A stretch of DNA of 37,141 nt from Halococcus salifodinae DSM 8989 (GCF_000336935.1 NZ_AOME01000054.1:69628-106768), one strand, 5' to 3'. Counted from the stretch's first letter, positions 23,111 through 31,526 are shown. Numbers and translations are program-made. The notes: generated by a model not told the origin, from the letters alone.

Positions 23111-23743
23111 TCAGCCATCGAGCCACGTTTCGCGTGCGTCAAGCGCGTACCGACGAGCCTTGCCGTGCCAGACCGAGACGTTCTCGATATCGCGATAGCG
23201 GACGGTGTCGCTTTCTCGCGATGTTCGTCGTTCTCCCCCGGTGATCTCACACCGATAGAGGAGCGTGACAGCGCCGTGTGGACCGTAGGCGTCGGGTGCG
23301 TCGATCCAATAGGCATCGACTAGTTCGACGATCCGAGCGTCGAAACCCGTCTCCTCACGCAGCTCACGGATCGCCGTCTCCGTCGGCGATTCACCGGACA
23401 TCGCGTGTCCACCGGGGACCGCCCACTTACCGTTGTCCACCCGTTCGATCAGTAGGATTCGACTATCGTCGTCGAAAACGGCGGCCGTGGCTCCCACTTT
23501 CGGCGTAATCGCCCCGAACTCCTCGATGGTGAGTCGTTCGTGGACGTCGTCGGGCGGCAGTTTCAGCGTTTTGCCGTACCACTCGCTCACGAGGTGGAGT
23601 ATCCGCTCGTAGCGCTCTTTGTCGTAGGAATCGTGCGGGTCGCCGTCATAGGTCAACCCGTTCCGCGCGATGATCCGGAGCTCGTCGAGCAGTGGAAGGA
23701 CGTTTGTCGTCTCCCGATTGCTGTCCACCTCACGCTCGGTCAT
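23111..23743 (-). CDS. NUDIX hydrolase
   Basis: A 210-residue hydrolase of nucleoside-diphosphate derivatives. The Nudix box is complete: GHAMSGESPTETAIRELREE followed by TGF, matching G-x5-E-x7-REU-x-EE-x-GU. It is preceded by a helical N-terminal region of about 70 residues (LLDELRIIARNGLTY, RYERILHLVSEWYGK), as in Nudix proteins with an N-terminal accessory domain. The substrate is unknown. It lies 62 nt upstream of the glycosyltransferase gene on the same strand, so a nucleotide-sugar or dolichol-linked context is possible, but this is only proximity. Confidence 0.88.
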   Translation of the reverse strand: MTEREVDSNRETTNVLPLLDELRIIARNGLTYDGDPHDSYDKERYERILHLVSEWYGKTLKLPPDDVHERLTIEEFGAITPKVGATAAVFDDDSRILLIERVDNGKWAVPGGHAMSGESPTETAIRELREETGFDARIVELVDAYWIDAPDAYGPHGAVTLLYRCEITGGERRTSRESDTVRYRDIENVSVWHGKARRYALDARETWLDG

Positions 23744-23761
23744 GCCATTATCCGAAACCAG

Positions 23762-23899
23762 TCAGTCGTCGGCCGCACGCTGTTCGCTCAGGTGTTCCCA
23801 GATCTCGGTACACCCACAGCCGTCCGCGACGCCGTCGAGATGCCGGTCGTCGGGCGTTTCCTCCGACGCATCGTCCTCGGTAGTTGCTTGCGATCCCAT
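23762..23899 (-). CDS. Small CGC-motif protein (45 aa)
   Basis: A 45-codon ORF: an acidic start (MGSQATTEDDASEETPDDR), then HLDGVADGCGCTEIWEHLSE and QRAADD. The central GCGCTEIWEHL suggests a tiny metal- or redox-binding turn plus a helix. I believe similar short proteins occur in other haloarchaea, though I cannot name a family. The ATG is separated by one base from a perfect palindrome that probably straddles the transcript start. It lies 18 nt upstream of the NUDIX gene on the same strand, so the two may form an operon under that operator. Confidence 0.65.
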   Translation of the reverse strand: MGSQATTEDDASEETPDDRHLDGVADGCGCTEIWEHLSEQRAADD

Positions 23900-23900
23900 A

Positions 23901-23921
23901 GTTACTCAGCTTCTGAGTAAC
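23901..23921. promoter_or_regulatory. Perfect operator-like palindrome before the CGC gene
   Basis: Arms GTTACTCAG and CTGAGTAAC, 9 bp each and perfect, around a 3-nt centre (CTT). It lies immediately upstream of the ATG at 23899 and downstream of TATA-like GTATTTAC (minus strand, about 23936-23943). This is the place where a dimeric repressor would block the start of transcription. The cognate regulator is unknown. Confidence 0.65.
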
Positions 23922-23966
23922 CAGTGATACCCCTGTCGTAAATACCTTTCCCAACACGAGGTGGTC

Positions 23967-24286
23967 GTGTTCAGATAAGCAGTGGAGCTTGAGACAGCGA
24001 CAGCAACCGCAACCGGTTCGAAAGCCCCGATCGGCTCAGTCCAAGGACTCGCTGTCGTTCGAAAGACGCGTAGCGTCTTTCGTGATGACGAGAGAGCGAA
24101 GCTCTCTCGAACCACGATCCTCAGTCGCTTCGCTCCTTGCGGTTCTTGCTTCATCTGGGTTCCCTGAGCCGGCCGCCCCTTTCAGTCCCGGAAGACGCGA
24201 AGCGTCTTCCGACCCTCGCGGAGCCTTCGGCTCCGCTCAGTCCCACCCGCCGTGGTCTCCTCGATCAGCATCGCTTATCTGAACAC
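23967..24286. mobile_element. MITE-like element with 14-bp terminal inverted repeats
   Basis: GTGTTCAGATAAGC (23967-23980) recurs inverted and exactly at 24273-24286, bounding 320 bp with no transposase ORF. Inside are several perfect stems with 3-nt loops: GAAAGACGC/GCGTCTTTC, GAGAGAGC/GCTCTCTC, GGAAGACGC/GCGTCTTCC and CGGAGCC/GGCTCCG. No target-site duplication is apparent (flanks TGGTC and TACCG differ). The structure fits a non-autonomous insertion element mobilised by a related transposase elsewhere. Its right end stops about 20 nt before the gatC TATA box. Confidence 0.6.
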
Positions 24287-24307
24287 TACCGGCCGGCGCT
24301 ATCGAAA

Positions 24308-24315
24308 CCCTTAGT
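24308..24315 (+). promoter_or_regulatory. TATA-like box of gatCA
   Basis: CCCTTAGT centred about 27 nt before the gatC ATG, just outside the MITE-like element. A moderate match only. Confidence 0.4.
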
Positions 24316-24338
24316 GCCGGCGCAGTTCCCGTGAGGAT

Positions 24339-24617
24339 ATGAGCAACGGGAGTGTCGACCCGGCCGCGGTCCGCCACGTCGCCGGCCTCGCGCGGGTCGA
24401 TCTCGCCGAGGACGAGGTCGAGGCGTTCGCCACGCAGTTCGCCGCAGTCCTCGATTACTTCGAGACGCTCGACGAGGTCCCCGAGGTCGAATCCGAACCG
24501 GATCTCACGAACGTTCTCCGGACGGACGAGGTGCGCACCGGACTCACCCAGGACGAGGCGCTGCGGAACGCACCAGACACCGAGGACGGCTACTTCGAGG
24601 GGCCACCCGTCGGATGA
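24339..24617 (+). CDS. gatC: Asp/Glu-tRNA amidotransferase subunit C
   Basis: Small subunit of the GatCAB amidotransferase, which converts misacylated Asp-tRNA(Asn) and/or Glu-tRNA(Gln) to the amide form. The 92-residue protein has the typical VRHVAGLARVDLAEDEVEAF and the C-terminal VLRTDEVRTGLTQDEALRNA with PDTEDGYFEGPPVG, which wraps around GatA. Its stop overlaps the gatA ATG by 4 nt. gatB is not in this window. Confidence 0.93.
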   Translation: MSNGSVDPAAVRHVAGLARVDLAEDEVEAFATQFAAVLDYFETLDEVPEVESEPDLTNVLRTDEVRTGLTQDEALRNAPDTEDGYFEGPPVG

Positions 24618-25885
24618 GCCACGACGCGTTCATCACCCGCGAGGAAATCGAGAGTAAATCGTCGGGACCGCTCGCCGGCCGGACGATAGCGGTGAAGGAC
24701 AACATCTCGACCGACGGTGTGCGAACCACCTGTGGCTCGGCGATGCTCGAAGAGTACGTCCCACCGTACGACGCCACCGTGGTCGAACGGGTGAAAGAGG
24801 CAGGCGCGACGATCGAGGGAAAGACCAACATGGACGAGTTCGGGATGGGCACTACCACCGAGACCTCTCACTTCGGGCCAACGACGAATCCCGTCGACGA
24901 CGAGCGGGTACCTGGCGGTTCGTCCGGCGGAAGCGCGGCGGCGGTCGCCGCGGGCGAGGCCGATCTCGCGCTCGGCACCGATACCGGCGGCTCGGTGCGG
25001 TGTCCCGCCGCGTTCTGCGGCGTCGTCGGAATCAAGCCCACATATGGCCTGGTCTCGCGGTACGGGCTCGTGGCCTACGCCAATAGCCTCGAACAGATCG
25101 GCCCACTCGCGCCCACAGTAGAAGAGGCCGCCGAACTCCTCGACGTCATCGCGGGAGCGGACGAGCGCGACGCGACGACCCGTGATCGCGGCGACGACTC
25201 GGACTACGCGGCCGCTGCCGACGACGATGTCGAAGGAATGACCGTCGGCGTCCTCACCGATCTCGTCGAGGGAGCCGACGACCGGGTGCGGTCGGTCTTC
25301 GAGGACTCCATCGACGATCTCGCCGCCCAGGGAGCCGAGATCCGCGAGATCGAACTCGAATCGCTCGCTCACGCCGTGCAGGCGTACTACGTCATCGCGA
25401 TGTCGGAGGCCTCCTCGAACCTCGCTCGGTTCGACGGCGTTCGGTACGGGCGATCGGGTGGGTTCGACGGCGACTGGAACGACGCGTTCGCGCGCTCACG
25501 CGAGGCTGGCTTCGGGCCGGAGGTCAAGCGCCGGATCCTGCTCGGCACGTACGCCCTCTCGGCGGGCTACCACGACAAATACTACAAGAAAGCCCAGGAC
25601 GCCCGCGCGTGGATCAAGCGGGACTTCGATGGCGCGCTCGCCGATGCGGACGTGCTCGCGAGTCCGACGATGCCCGTTCTGCCGCCGAAACTCGGCGAGA
25701 GCCTCGACGATCCGCTCCAGCTCTACCTGATGGATGCCAACACCGTCCCGGTGAACCTCGCCGACCTCCCCGCGATCTCGGTGCCCGCCGGGACCGCTGA
25801 CGGGCTTCCTGTGGGGGTTCAGTTCATCGGTCCGGCGTTCGGCGAGGAGCAGATCGTGCGAGCGGGCAGTGCAGTCGAAGGGTAA
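24614..25885 (+). CDS. gatA: Asp/Glu-tRNA amidotransferase subunit A
   Basis: Glutaminase (amidase-signature) subunit of GatCAB, 423 residues. The Ser-cisSer-Lys triad regions are visible: the lysine in GRTIAVKDNISTDGVRTTCG, and the two serines in VPGGSSGGSAAAVAAG and LGTDTGGSVRCPAAFCG. Other family blocks are GIKPTYGLVSRYGLVAYANS and the C-terminal LPAISVPAGTADGLPVGVQF. A short acidic insertion (RDRGDDSDYAAAADDDVEG) is the kind common in halophilic homologues. It is coupled to gatC by overlapping ATGA. Confidence 0.95.
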   Translation: MSHDAFITREEIESKSSGPLAGRTIAVKDNISTDGVRTTCGSAMLEEYVPPYDATVVERVKEAGATIEGKTNMDEFGMGTTTETSHFGPTTNPVDDERVPGGSSGGSAAAVAAGEADLALGTDTGGSVRCPAAFCGVVGIKPTYGLVSRYGLVAYANSLEQIGPLAPTVEEAAELLDVIAGADERDATTRDRGDDSDYAAAADDDVEGMTVGVLTDLVEGADDRVRSVFEDSIDDLAAQGAEIREIELESLAHAVQAYYVIAMSEASSNLARFDGVRYGRSGGFDGDWNDAFARSREAGFGPEVKRRILLGTYALSAGYHDKYYKKAQDARAWIKRDFDGALADADVLASPTMPVLPPKLGESLDDPLQLYLMDANTVPVNLADLPAISVPAGTADGLPVGVQFIGPAFGEEQIVRAGSAVEG

Positions 25886-25936
25886 TCGCAGGCGATTCGA
25901 TCCGAGCAACTCCACCCTGCCACTGCTTGTTTTCGG

Positions 25937-27034
25937 TCAGTAGCCGCGTTCGATGAGGTATTCGGCGAGTCCGCGGAGGTGATCGCGGGCAGCCGAGTCG
26001 GGGAGGACGTCGAGCCGTTCCTTCCCGCGGTCGACGAGATCGCGCGAGAGCGTCCGTGCGTACTCGATGCTGCCGGCGTCTTCGAGGCGTGCCACGGCCG
26101 CGTCGATCGCCGCCTCGTCCACCGCCTCGGGGTCGTCGGCGTCGATCAACCTCTCGACGTCGACACCCTGCTCGCGCGCGTGGAGCGTGACTGCGGTCCG
26201 CTTTCCCTCCACGAGATCGCTGCCACGCTGTTTGCCCAACTGTTCGCTCGGCACCGTGAGATCCAGCACGTCGTCGCGGATCTGGAACGCACGGCCGACG
26301 TCGAGGCCGTACTGATAGAGCGCGTCGGCGGTCGCGTCGTCGGCTCCGAGCAGGACGGCGGGAGCCCGCGCGGCCGCCGCGTACAGCACTGCCGTCTTCT
26401 GCTCGACCATGTGGATGTACTCGTCGGTCGTCACGTCCGTCCGACTCTCGAAGGCGACATCGAGCGACTGCCCCTCGCAGATCAGCGTGCAGGTGCGAGC
26501 GAGCTCCGAGAGCGCCTCGACGGTGCGTTCGGGGGGAGCGCCCGCCTCGAGCATGAACTCGAACGCCTTGGCGTAGAGCGTGTCACCGGCGAGGATCGCT
26601 GTTTCGTCGTCGTACGCCCGGTGGACCGACGGAACGCCCCGCCGGAGGTCGTCCGCATCCATGATGTCGTCGTGGATCAGGGTGAACGACTGGATCGTCT
26701 CGATGCTGGTCGCCGCAGCCATCACGTCGATGGTCGTGCTGTCCGCGCCATCGCCGGTGCCGACGCCCGTCTCAGCGCCAACGCTCTCGGCGTTGGCCTC
26801 ATCCAAGGTCGGAACCGCCTGGTAGTTCGCGTTCGACGGTTCGATACCCGTGAGTGCCTCGGCGACGAGCAGGGTAACGGCGGGACGGAGGCGCTTGCCG
26901 CCGGCGTCGATGAGGTGACGCGAGGCGTGATAGAGGCGTTCAGGCTCCTGGATCGGCAGGCGCTCGACGAGCGCATCGTCGATCAGCTCACGCCGGGCTG
27001 CGACCGCGTCGAGCACCGCCGCCTCGTTGCTCAT
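25937..27034 (-). CDS. idsA: Geranylgeranyl (polyprenyl) diphosphate synthase
   Basis: A trans-prenyltransferase making the C20 precursor of archaeal lipids and carotenoids. Both aspartate-rich motifs are intact: first DDIMD within [18 protein letters not shown], second DDVLD within [18 protein letters not shown] and the [11 protein letters not shown] block support the call. At 365 residues it is longer than usual partly because of an acidic Gly/Thr/Ala-rich insertion at about residues 75-105, just before the first motif helix. Its ATG overlaps the rnj stop by 4 nt, so it is translated behind RNase J. Chain length (C15/C20/C25) cannot be fixed by eye. Confidence 0.92.
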   Translation of the reverse strand: MSNEAAVLDAVAARRELIDDALVERLPIQEPERLYHASRHLIDAGGKRLRPAVTLLVAEALTGIEPSNANYQAVPTLDEANAESVGAETGVGTGDGADSTTIDVMAAATSIETIQSFTLIHDDIMDADDLRRGVPSVHRAYDDETAILAGDTLYAKAFEFMLEAGAPPERTVEALSELARTCTLICEGQSLDVAFESRTDVTTDEYIHMVEQKTAVLYAAAARAPAVLLGADDATADALYQYGLDVGRAFQIRDDVLDLTVPSEQLGKQRGSDLVEGKRTAVTLHAREQGVDVERLIDADDPEAVDEAAIDAAVARLEDAGSIEYARTLSRDLVDRGKERLDVLPDSAARDHLRGLAEYLIERGY

Positions 27035-28377
27035 TCGACCAGCGAGATGACGTTGCCGTTGCGCGAGGCGTGGATGTCACGCCCCAGTTCGTAGCCCTGC
27101 TCCTCGGCGAGGTCGATGTAGCGCGCGAGATGTTCGAGATCGTTGTGCGCCGGGATCACGTGGTGGGGCTGAAGCGTCTGGAGCATCTCGTAGTGGCCCT
27201 CCTGGGACAGGTGGCCCGACACGTGGACGTCGTCGTAGATCCGTGCGCCCTGCATTCCGAGGAGTTGCTCGGACTGGTAGCGCTGGCCCTCGTTGGTGGG
27301 CTCGGGGATGACCCGTGCGCTGAAGATGACCTTGTCGCCCTCGTCGAGCTGGTAGGGCGTCTCGCCCCGGCCCATCCGGGTCAACATTGCGCGCGGCTCG
27401 CCCTGATGGCCCGTCACGATCGGCAGGAAGTTCTCCTTGCCCTCGTTCATGATCCGCTTGAACGTTCGATCGACCGACTGGCGGTGACCGAACATCCCGA
27501 GGTCGTCGGGGAAGTCGACGAAGTCGAGGCGTTCCGCAGTACCAGAGTACTTCTCCATCGACCGGCCGAGTAGGACGGGTTGCCGGCCGATGTCCTTCGC
27601 GAACTCCACGAGGCTCGTCACGCGCGCGATCTGGCTGGAGAAGGTGGTGGCGACGATCCCGCCGTCGTAGTCCTCCATGCTGTAGATCACGTCCCTGACG
27701 TGATTGCGCGCGTGCTGCTCGCTCGGCGTCCGACCTTTCCGACCGGCGTTCGTGCAGTCCTCGATGTAACACAGCACGCCCTCGCCCTCGCGAGCGATCT
27801 CGCCGAAGCGGTCCATGTCGATCGGATCGCCGATCACCGGCGTGTGGTCCATGCGCTTGTCGAGGCCGTAGATGATCGAACCCTCGGGCGTGTGGAGCAC
27901 GGGGTTGATCGCGTCGATGATCGAGTGCGTGACGTTCACGAACTCCAGATCGAGCCCGTTGCCGATCTCCATCGACTCGCCGGGGTCCATCTTCACGAGG
28001 TCGTTGCCGACCCCGAACTTCTCCTCGCTCTCGATCTGCTGTTTGACGAGCTCGATCGTGAACGGTGTCGCGACCACCGGCGCGTCGTAGCGGTGGGCGA
28101 GCTTCGAGATAGCCCCGATGTGATCGAGGTGGCCGTGGGTGGGGACGATCGCCTGGACTTCGCCATCCAGATCGCTCATCACCCGGTCGTCGGGGATCGC
28201 GCCCATGTCGATCAGATCCAAACTATGCATCCGTTCGGTTTCGACGTTGTCGTGGATCAGGACCTTCGAGAGGTTGAGGCCCATGTCGAACACCACGATG
28301 TCGTCGCCCGCCCGCACGGCCGTCATCTGTCGGCCGACTTCCTCGTAGCCGCCGATCGTTGCAATATCGATTTCCAT
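27031..28377 (-). CDS. rnj: Archaeal RNase J (metallo-beta-lactamase/beta-CASP)
   Basis: A 5'-3' exoribonuclease of the beta-CASP family, 448 residues, involved in RNA turnover. It starts [20 protein letters not shown]. The metal site includes [15 protein letters not shown], then [28 protein letters not shown] and the beta-CASP region [14 protein letters not shown]. The C-terminal conserved histidines are [15 protein letters not shown] and [24 protein letters not shown] just upstream of the ATG is a good ribosome-binding site, consistent with a leader of about 106 nt. It is followed by idsA with a 4-nt overlap. From memory ipk, rnj and idsA are often neighbours in haloarchaea; here a toxin-antitoxin pair lies between ipk and rnj. 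Confidence 0.93.
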   Translation of the reverse strand: MEIDIATIGGYEEVGRQMTAVRAGDDIVVFDMGLNLSKVLIHDNVETERMHSLDLIDMGAIPDDRVMSDLDGEVQAIVPTHGHLDHIGAISKLAHRYDAPVVATPFTIELVKQQIESEEKFGVGNDLVKMDPGESMEIGNGLDLEFVNVTHSIIDAINPVLHTPEGSIIYGLDKRMDHTPVIGDPIDMDRFGEIAREGEGVLCYIEDCTNAGRKGRTPSEQHARNHVRDVIYSMEDYDGGIVATTFSSQIARVTSLVEFAKDIGRQPVLLGRSMEKYSGTAERLDFVDFPDDLGMFGHRQSVDRTFKRIMNEGKENFLPIVTGHQGEPRAMLTRMGRGETPYQLDEGDKVIFSARVIPEPTNEGQRYQSEQLLGMQGARIYDDVHVSGHLSQEGHYEMLQTLQPHHVIPAHNDLEHLARYIDLAEEQGYELGRDIHASRNGNVISLVE

Positions 28378-28514
28378 AGTTATCACTCCCGAGCCGCCCC
28401 GCGAACAGTCTCGAATGCCGGCTGGCGAGGTCGCGTGACCCGCCCGGCCGCCCCGACCGCACCCGGGGCGGTCTCTCGGATGCGGGTAGCTACGGGCCGG
28501 TGATGGTATAAACC
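28378..28514 (-). promoter_or_regulatory. rnj promoter and GC-rich 5' leader
   Basis: Minus-strand TTTATACC (28506-28513) is a strong TATA box, predicting a start near 28484 and a leader of about 106 nt before rnj. The leader holds a very G-rich stretch (around 28435-28470) able to pair with flanking C runs. It ends in a Shine-Dalgarno-like GGGAGTGA. No ORF begins in it. Confidence 0.6.
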
Positions 28515-28665
28515 CCGTGGCTCGACTACAGGCGCTTGATGCTATCGTTGCCACGTGACACACTCCGGCGACACTCGATCGCAGCGCGGGGTCGAGAGCC
28601 AAACCGTCCGAGTGCGCTACACATCGTGGCGAAAGCGGTTTGCGATCGGAGCGAGAACGAAGCGT

Positions 28666-28866
28666 ATGAGCGATGCTGTCGACGAGTTCGAGCTCCTGGG
28701 GCGACAGCTGTCGAAGAAGTCACGGACCGCAGCCCTCAGAGAACGGATGGAATCGTTCGTTGCGGAGCACGAACGGCCGGAAGACCTGAAGACACTCCGT
28801 CGCCGCACGGCAACCGACGAGTCGCTCGCGGAGACCGTCCGTCGGAACCGCGACGAACGGGTATAA
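28666..28866 (+). CDS. Putative antitoxin of a PIN toxin pair
   Basis: A 66-residue charged helical protein ([20 protein letters not shown], then [20 protein letters not shown]). The start at 28666 is chosen because upstream codons are basic and unlike the rest. It ends 5 nt before the GTG of a PIN-domain gene on the same strand, the standard antitoxin-toxin order. No MazE/AbrB, RHH or Phd signature is obvious, so the call rests on position, size and charge. Confidence 0.6.
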   Translation: MSDAVDEFELLGRQLSKKSRTAALRERMESFVAEHERPEDLKTLRRRTATDESLAETVRRNRDERV

Positions 28867-28871
28867 CTGTC

Positions 28872-29326
28872 GTGGAGCACGCGTTCTTCGATACATCCGC
28901 CTCGTCAAGCGCTACGCCGACGAACCCGGAACGCCGGTCGTCGACACACTCATCGAGGACGAGGAGATCACCGTCGTCATCACGTCGCTATCGGTGATCG
29001 AAACGGTCTCCGCGTTCCGCCGGAAGCAAAACAGGAACGAGATCCCCGAGAACGCTGTCGAGGGTCTCCTCTCGACGTTTTTCCACGAGGCCCTCGCCGA
29101 CTTCCGGATCATCCCGATGGACGAGGCGCTGTTCGACCATTCGTTCGCCCTCGTTCTCGAAGACGACCTCCGCACGCTGGACAGTCTGCAACTGTCCGCT
29201 GCATTGAGCGTGTACGACGATATCGAGAGCCTCTCGTTCGTCTGTGCCGACGCCGAGTTGGTCTCGGTGGCCGATGCTGCGGGCCTCGATACGATGGATC
29301 CGACCGCCGATTCGTCGCAGTCGTAG
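28872..29326 (+). pseudogene. VapC-like PIN-domain toxin, frameshifted
   Basis: A PIN-domain ribonuclease broken by a one-base deletion. The GTG at 28872 opens VEHAFFDTSA in one frame. The next residues expected for the family, LVKRYADEPGTPVVDTLIE, follow at once in another frame, so one C is missing at about 28899-28903 (GCC-CTC reduced to GCCTC). Repaired, the protein has 151 residues and keeps the PIN acidic residues: Asp in FFDTSA, Glu in SVIETVSAFRRK, Asp in LRTLDSLQLSAA and Asp in VCADAELVSVA. It is either an inactivated toxin or a sequencing error. It lies between ipk and rnj on the strand opposite to both. Confidence 0.75.
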
Positions 29327-29346
29327 CGACGGTGCTCACCGACGAA

Positions 29347-30087
29347 TCATCCGTCCGTTCGGATCTTCGTTCCTGGCGATTCGCCGTCCAAGAACCCTTT
29401 CAAGCCGTCGATCCCGAACACCCACGCCGGCGTCTCCATACCGAGCAGCGTCCGGACTTTCGCACTCATGCCACCCGTCACGTCGGTTGCATCGCTGCCA
29501 CCCAGCGCCTCGGCGACCGCGTCGAACGACGCGATCCGGTCGATCACGTCGCCGTCGCTATCGAGCACGCCGGGAACCCCCGAGCACAGCCCGACTCGGT
29601 CGGCCTCGACGTGCTCCGCGAGCACGGCCACGAGCTCGTCGCCGCTCATGATCGTCACGCCGCGGCCCGCATGGGCGATCACGTCGGCCTGGACCACGGG
29701 CACGAACCCCTCGGCGAGCAGCGTCTTGACGCTGTCAGTTGCGAACGCGAACTCCCCCGCGTCGTCGCGCGCGCCGGCCGAAAGCGGATGAATCGGCAGC
29801 GCGGGAACGTCGCACTCGTTGAGCGCGCTCACGACGGCGTCGTTCAACTCCCCCATTGCGCCGTGGACCGCGAGCGCCGCTTCCGGGTCGTGGCTGCCGG
29901 TCGTGTCGCTGAGGCCGTGCTGGCTCGCGTGGTGATGACCGAAGCTCCCGCCGCCGTGGACGAGAACGAGGGGCTCGTCGTGATCTGCCACTGCATCGAC
30001 GGCACGAGCGAGGTTTGCCTCGTCGAGTGTTTCGGGCTGTGCCTTGTCGGTGATGACGCTTCCGCCGAGTTTGAGGACGGTCGTCAT
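29347..30087 (-). CDS. ipk: Isopentenyl phosphate kinase
   Basis: Phosphorylates isopentenyl phosphate to IPP in the archaeal mevalonate variant. The 246-residue amino-acid-kinase-fold protein begins MTTVLKLGGSVITDKAQPET. It has the glycine loop and catalytic histidine in LVHGGGSFGHHHASQHGL, IHPLSAGARD, VPVVQADVIAHAGRGVTIMS, GDELVAVLAEHVEADRVG and DVTGGMSAKV. The start at 30087 is by homology, and the ORF is open 19 codons further in a His/Arg-rich stretch. No clear TATA box is seen before it, so it may be read from the mvk promoter through the palindromic spacer. Confidence 0.92.
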   Translation of the reverse strand: MTTVLKLGGSVITDKAQPETLDEANLARAVDAVADHDEPLVLVHGGGSFGHHHASQHGLSDTTGSHDPEAALAVHGAMGELNDAVVSALNECDVPALPIHPLSAGARDDAGEFAFATDSVKTLLAEGFVPVVQADVIAHAGRGVTIMSGDELVAVLAEHVEADRVGLCSGVPGVLDSDGDVIDRIASFDAVAEALGGSDATDVTGGMSAKVRTLLGMETPAWVFGIDGLKGFLDGESPGTKIRTDG

Positions 30088-30517
30088 GGCGTGTGAACTC
30101 CGGCTGTGATTGCTCTGATGTTCGACGTGACGACGGTGTGGCAAATCCCTCGCGCGCTCCAGTTGCGCGGCTGCTCGCGGCTACGCCGCTCGCTTTTCCG
30201 AGGCGCTCCCTGCGGTCGCGCCTCGCTCTCGCTGCGCTCCTCACTCGGTCGCTTCGCTCCCTCGCTCCGGTGCTTGTGTCGTCGTGCTTCCCGGAGCCCG
30301 CTCGCCCTTTGCGATTCCACCGTCGGACTCGCTACGCTCGTCCGACGAGCCCCCGCTCGCTTTGCTCGTGGGGGCCCCAGGCCCGCATGCGCGCGGTCGG
30401 CCCTCCGGGCCGATACGCGCTCGAAGCTCCCATCCTCTCCCTCGACTCGCGATGAAACGCGGGCCGGGACCGTTCGGACCGCCCGCATCGGCTGGGGCGG
30501 CCGTCGCGTCGAATCGG
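30088..30517. repeat. Palindrome-rich GC spacer between mvk and ipk
   Basis: About 430 nt without a credible gene. It is dense in short inverted repeats and CGCTCGCTC-like low-complexity DNA, for example GTCGGAC/GTCCGAC (about 30327-30351), CCCCGCTCGC near 30352 facing GTGGGGG, and TCGGCCC/GGGCCGA (about 30401-30417). All six frames give Arg/Ser/Pro-rich translations unlike the acidic proteins around it. It resembles the spacers at 1801-1890 and inside the MITE-like element. Confidence 0.55.
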
Positions 30518-31501
30518 TCATCCGTCCTCCCGGCGCACGCCCTCAGTATCGAGCTCCGCTCGGAACGCCTCCTCACAGCCTGGGGTGTAGTGGAGCGCGG
30601 TCCGGGTGGCCTCGGTCTCGTCGAGTGCGACCACACAGCCACCCCCGCCAGCGCCGGTGAGCTTCGCGCCGCGCGCACCCGCCTCGCGGGCGGCCCACAC
30701 CATTGCGTCGAGCGAGCGCGCCGAAACCCCGAGCGCGTTCAGCAGACCGTGGTTCATGTCCATCAGTCGGCCGACCTCGTCGAGATCGTTTGCATCGAGC
30801 GCGCGCTCGCCCTGGCGGACGAGGTCGCCGATCGCGCTCACGGTGTCGGCAGCGAAGTCGTACTCCTCGCGGAGTTCGCGCACGCCCGCGACGAGTGCGC
30901 CGGTGTCCCCCGCGCCGCCGTCGTACCCGATCACGAACGGGAGCGCGGGCGCGTCGAGCCGCCGACAGTCCTCGCCCTCCACTCGTACCGCGCCGCCCAT
31001 CGCCGAGCAGAACGTGTCCGCGCGCGAGGCCTCGCCGTCCTGGACCGCGTGTTCGACCCGATAGGCCCGCTCGGCGAGCTCCTTGGGAGGGAGTTCGACG
31101 CCGAGCTCACGGGTCGCGGCGTCGATCCCGGCGACGGCCACCGCCGCGGACGAGCCCAATCCCGCTCCGAGCGGGATCGCACTCTCGATGGCGACGTCGA
31201 AGCCGATCTCGGGTGCGTCGGCCGCTTCACGGGCCTGTTCGACCGCGCCGTCGACGTAGCCCGTCGCCGCTTCGACGAGCGATTCGGGAACGTCGACATC
31301 GGGTGCGCCGTCGCCGCCGTACTCGACAGTGAACCCGTCGAGCGTGAGGTCGGCGGCATCGACCCGGAGTCGCCCGTCCGAGCGCGCGGTGACGTCGACC
31401 GTGGCTCGGCGCTCGACCGCGCACGGCACCGCGGGTTCGCCGTAGACCACCGCGTGCTCGCCGAAGAGATAGACCTTCCCGGGGGCGCTGGAGACAGCCA
31501 T
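30518..31501 (-). CDS. mvk: Mevalonate kinase
   Basis: GHMP-family kinase that phosphorylates mevalonate in isoprenoid synthesis; 327 residues. Motif 1 is SSAPGKVYLFGEHAVVYGEP, motif 2 the ATP loop AIPLGAGLGSSAAVAVAG, and motif 3 KLTGAGGGGCVVAL. The middle block EHAVQDGEASRADTFCSAMG carries the catalytic-base aspartate region. The ATG at 31501 lies about 29 nt from a TATA box, so the mRNA should be leaderless. It is followed by ipk on the same strand after a 430-nt palindromic spacer instead of a close junction. Confidence 0.94.
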   Translation of the reverse strand: MAVSSAPGKVYLFGEHAVVYGEPAVPCAVERRATVDVTARSDGRLRVDAADLTLDGFTVEYGGDGAPDVDVPESLVEAATGYVDGAVEQAREAADAPEIGFDVAIESAIPLGAGLGSSAAVAVAGIDAATRELGVELPPKELAERAYRVEHAVQDGEASRADTFCSAMGGAVRVEGEDCRRLDAPALPFVIGYDGGAGDTGALVAGVRELREEYDFAADTVSAIGDLVRQGERALDANDLDEVGRLMDMNHGLLNALGVSARSLDAMVWAAREAGARGAKLTGAGGGGCVVALDETEATRTALHYTPGCEEAFRAELDTEGVRREDG

Positions 31502-31526
31502 GCACTCCCTCTGGTGGGGGGCCTAA

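Noticed and set aside
23967-24286. Complete insertion sequence with transposase
   Set aside because: Only Arg/Ser-rich shadow ORFs lie between the inverted repeats, and 320 bp is too short for a transposase gene.
30100-30517. A gene in the mvk-ipk spacer (145-codon and longer ORFs)
   Set aside because: All frames give basic, low-complexity translations made of palindrome repeats, unlike the acidic proteins of this genome.
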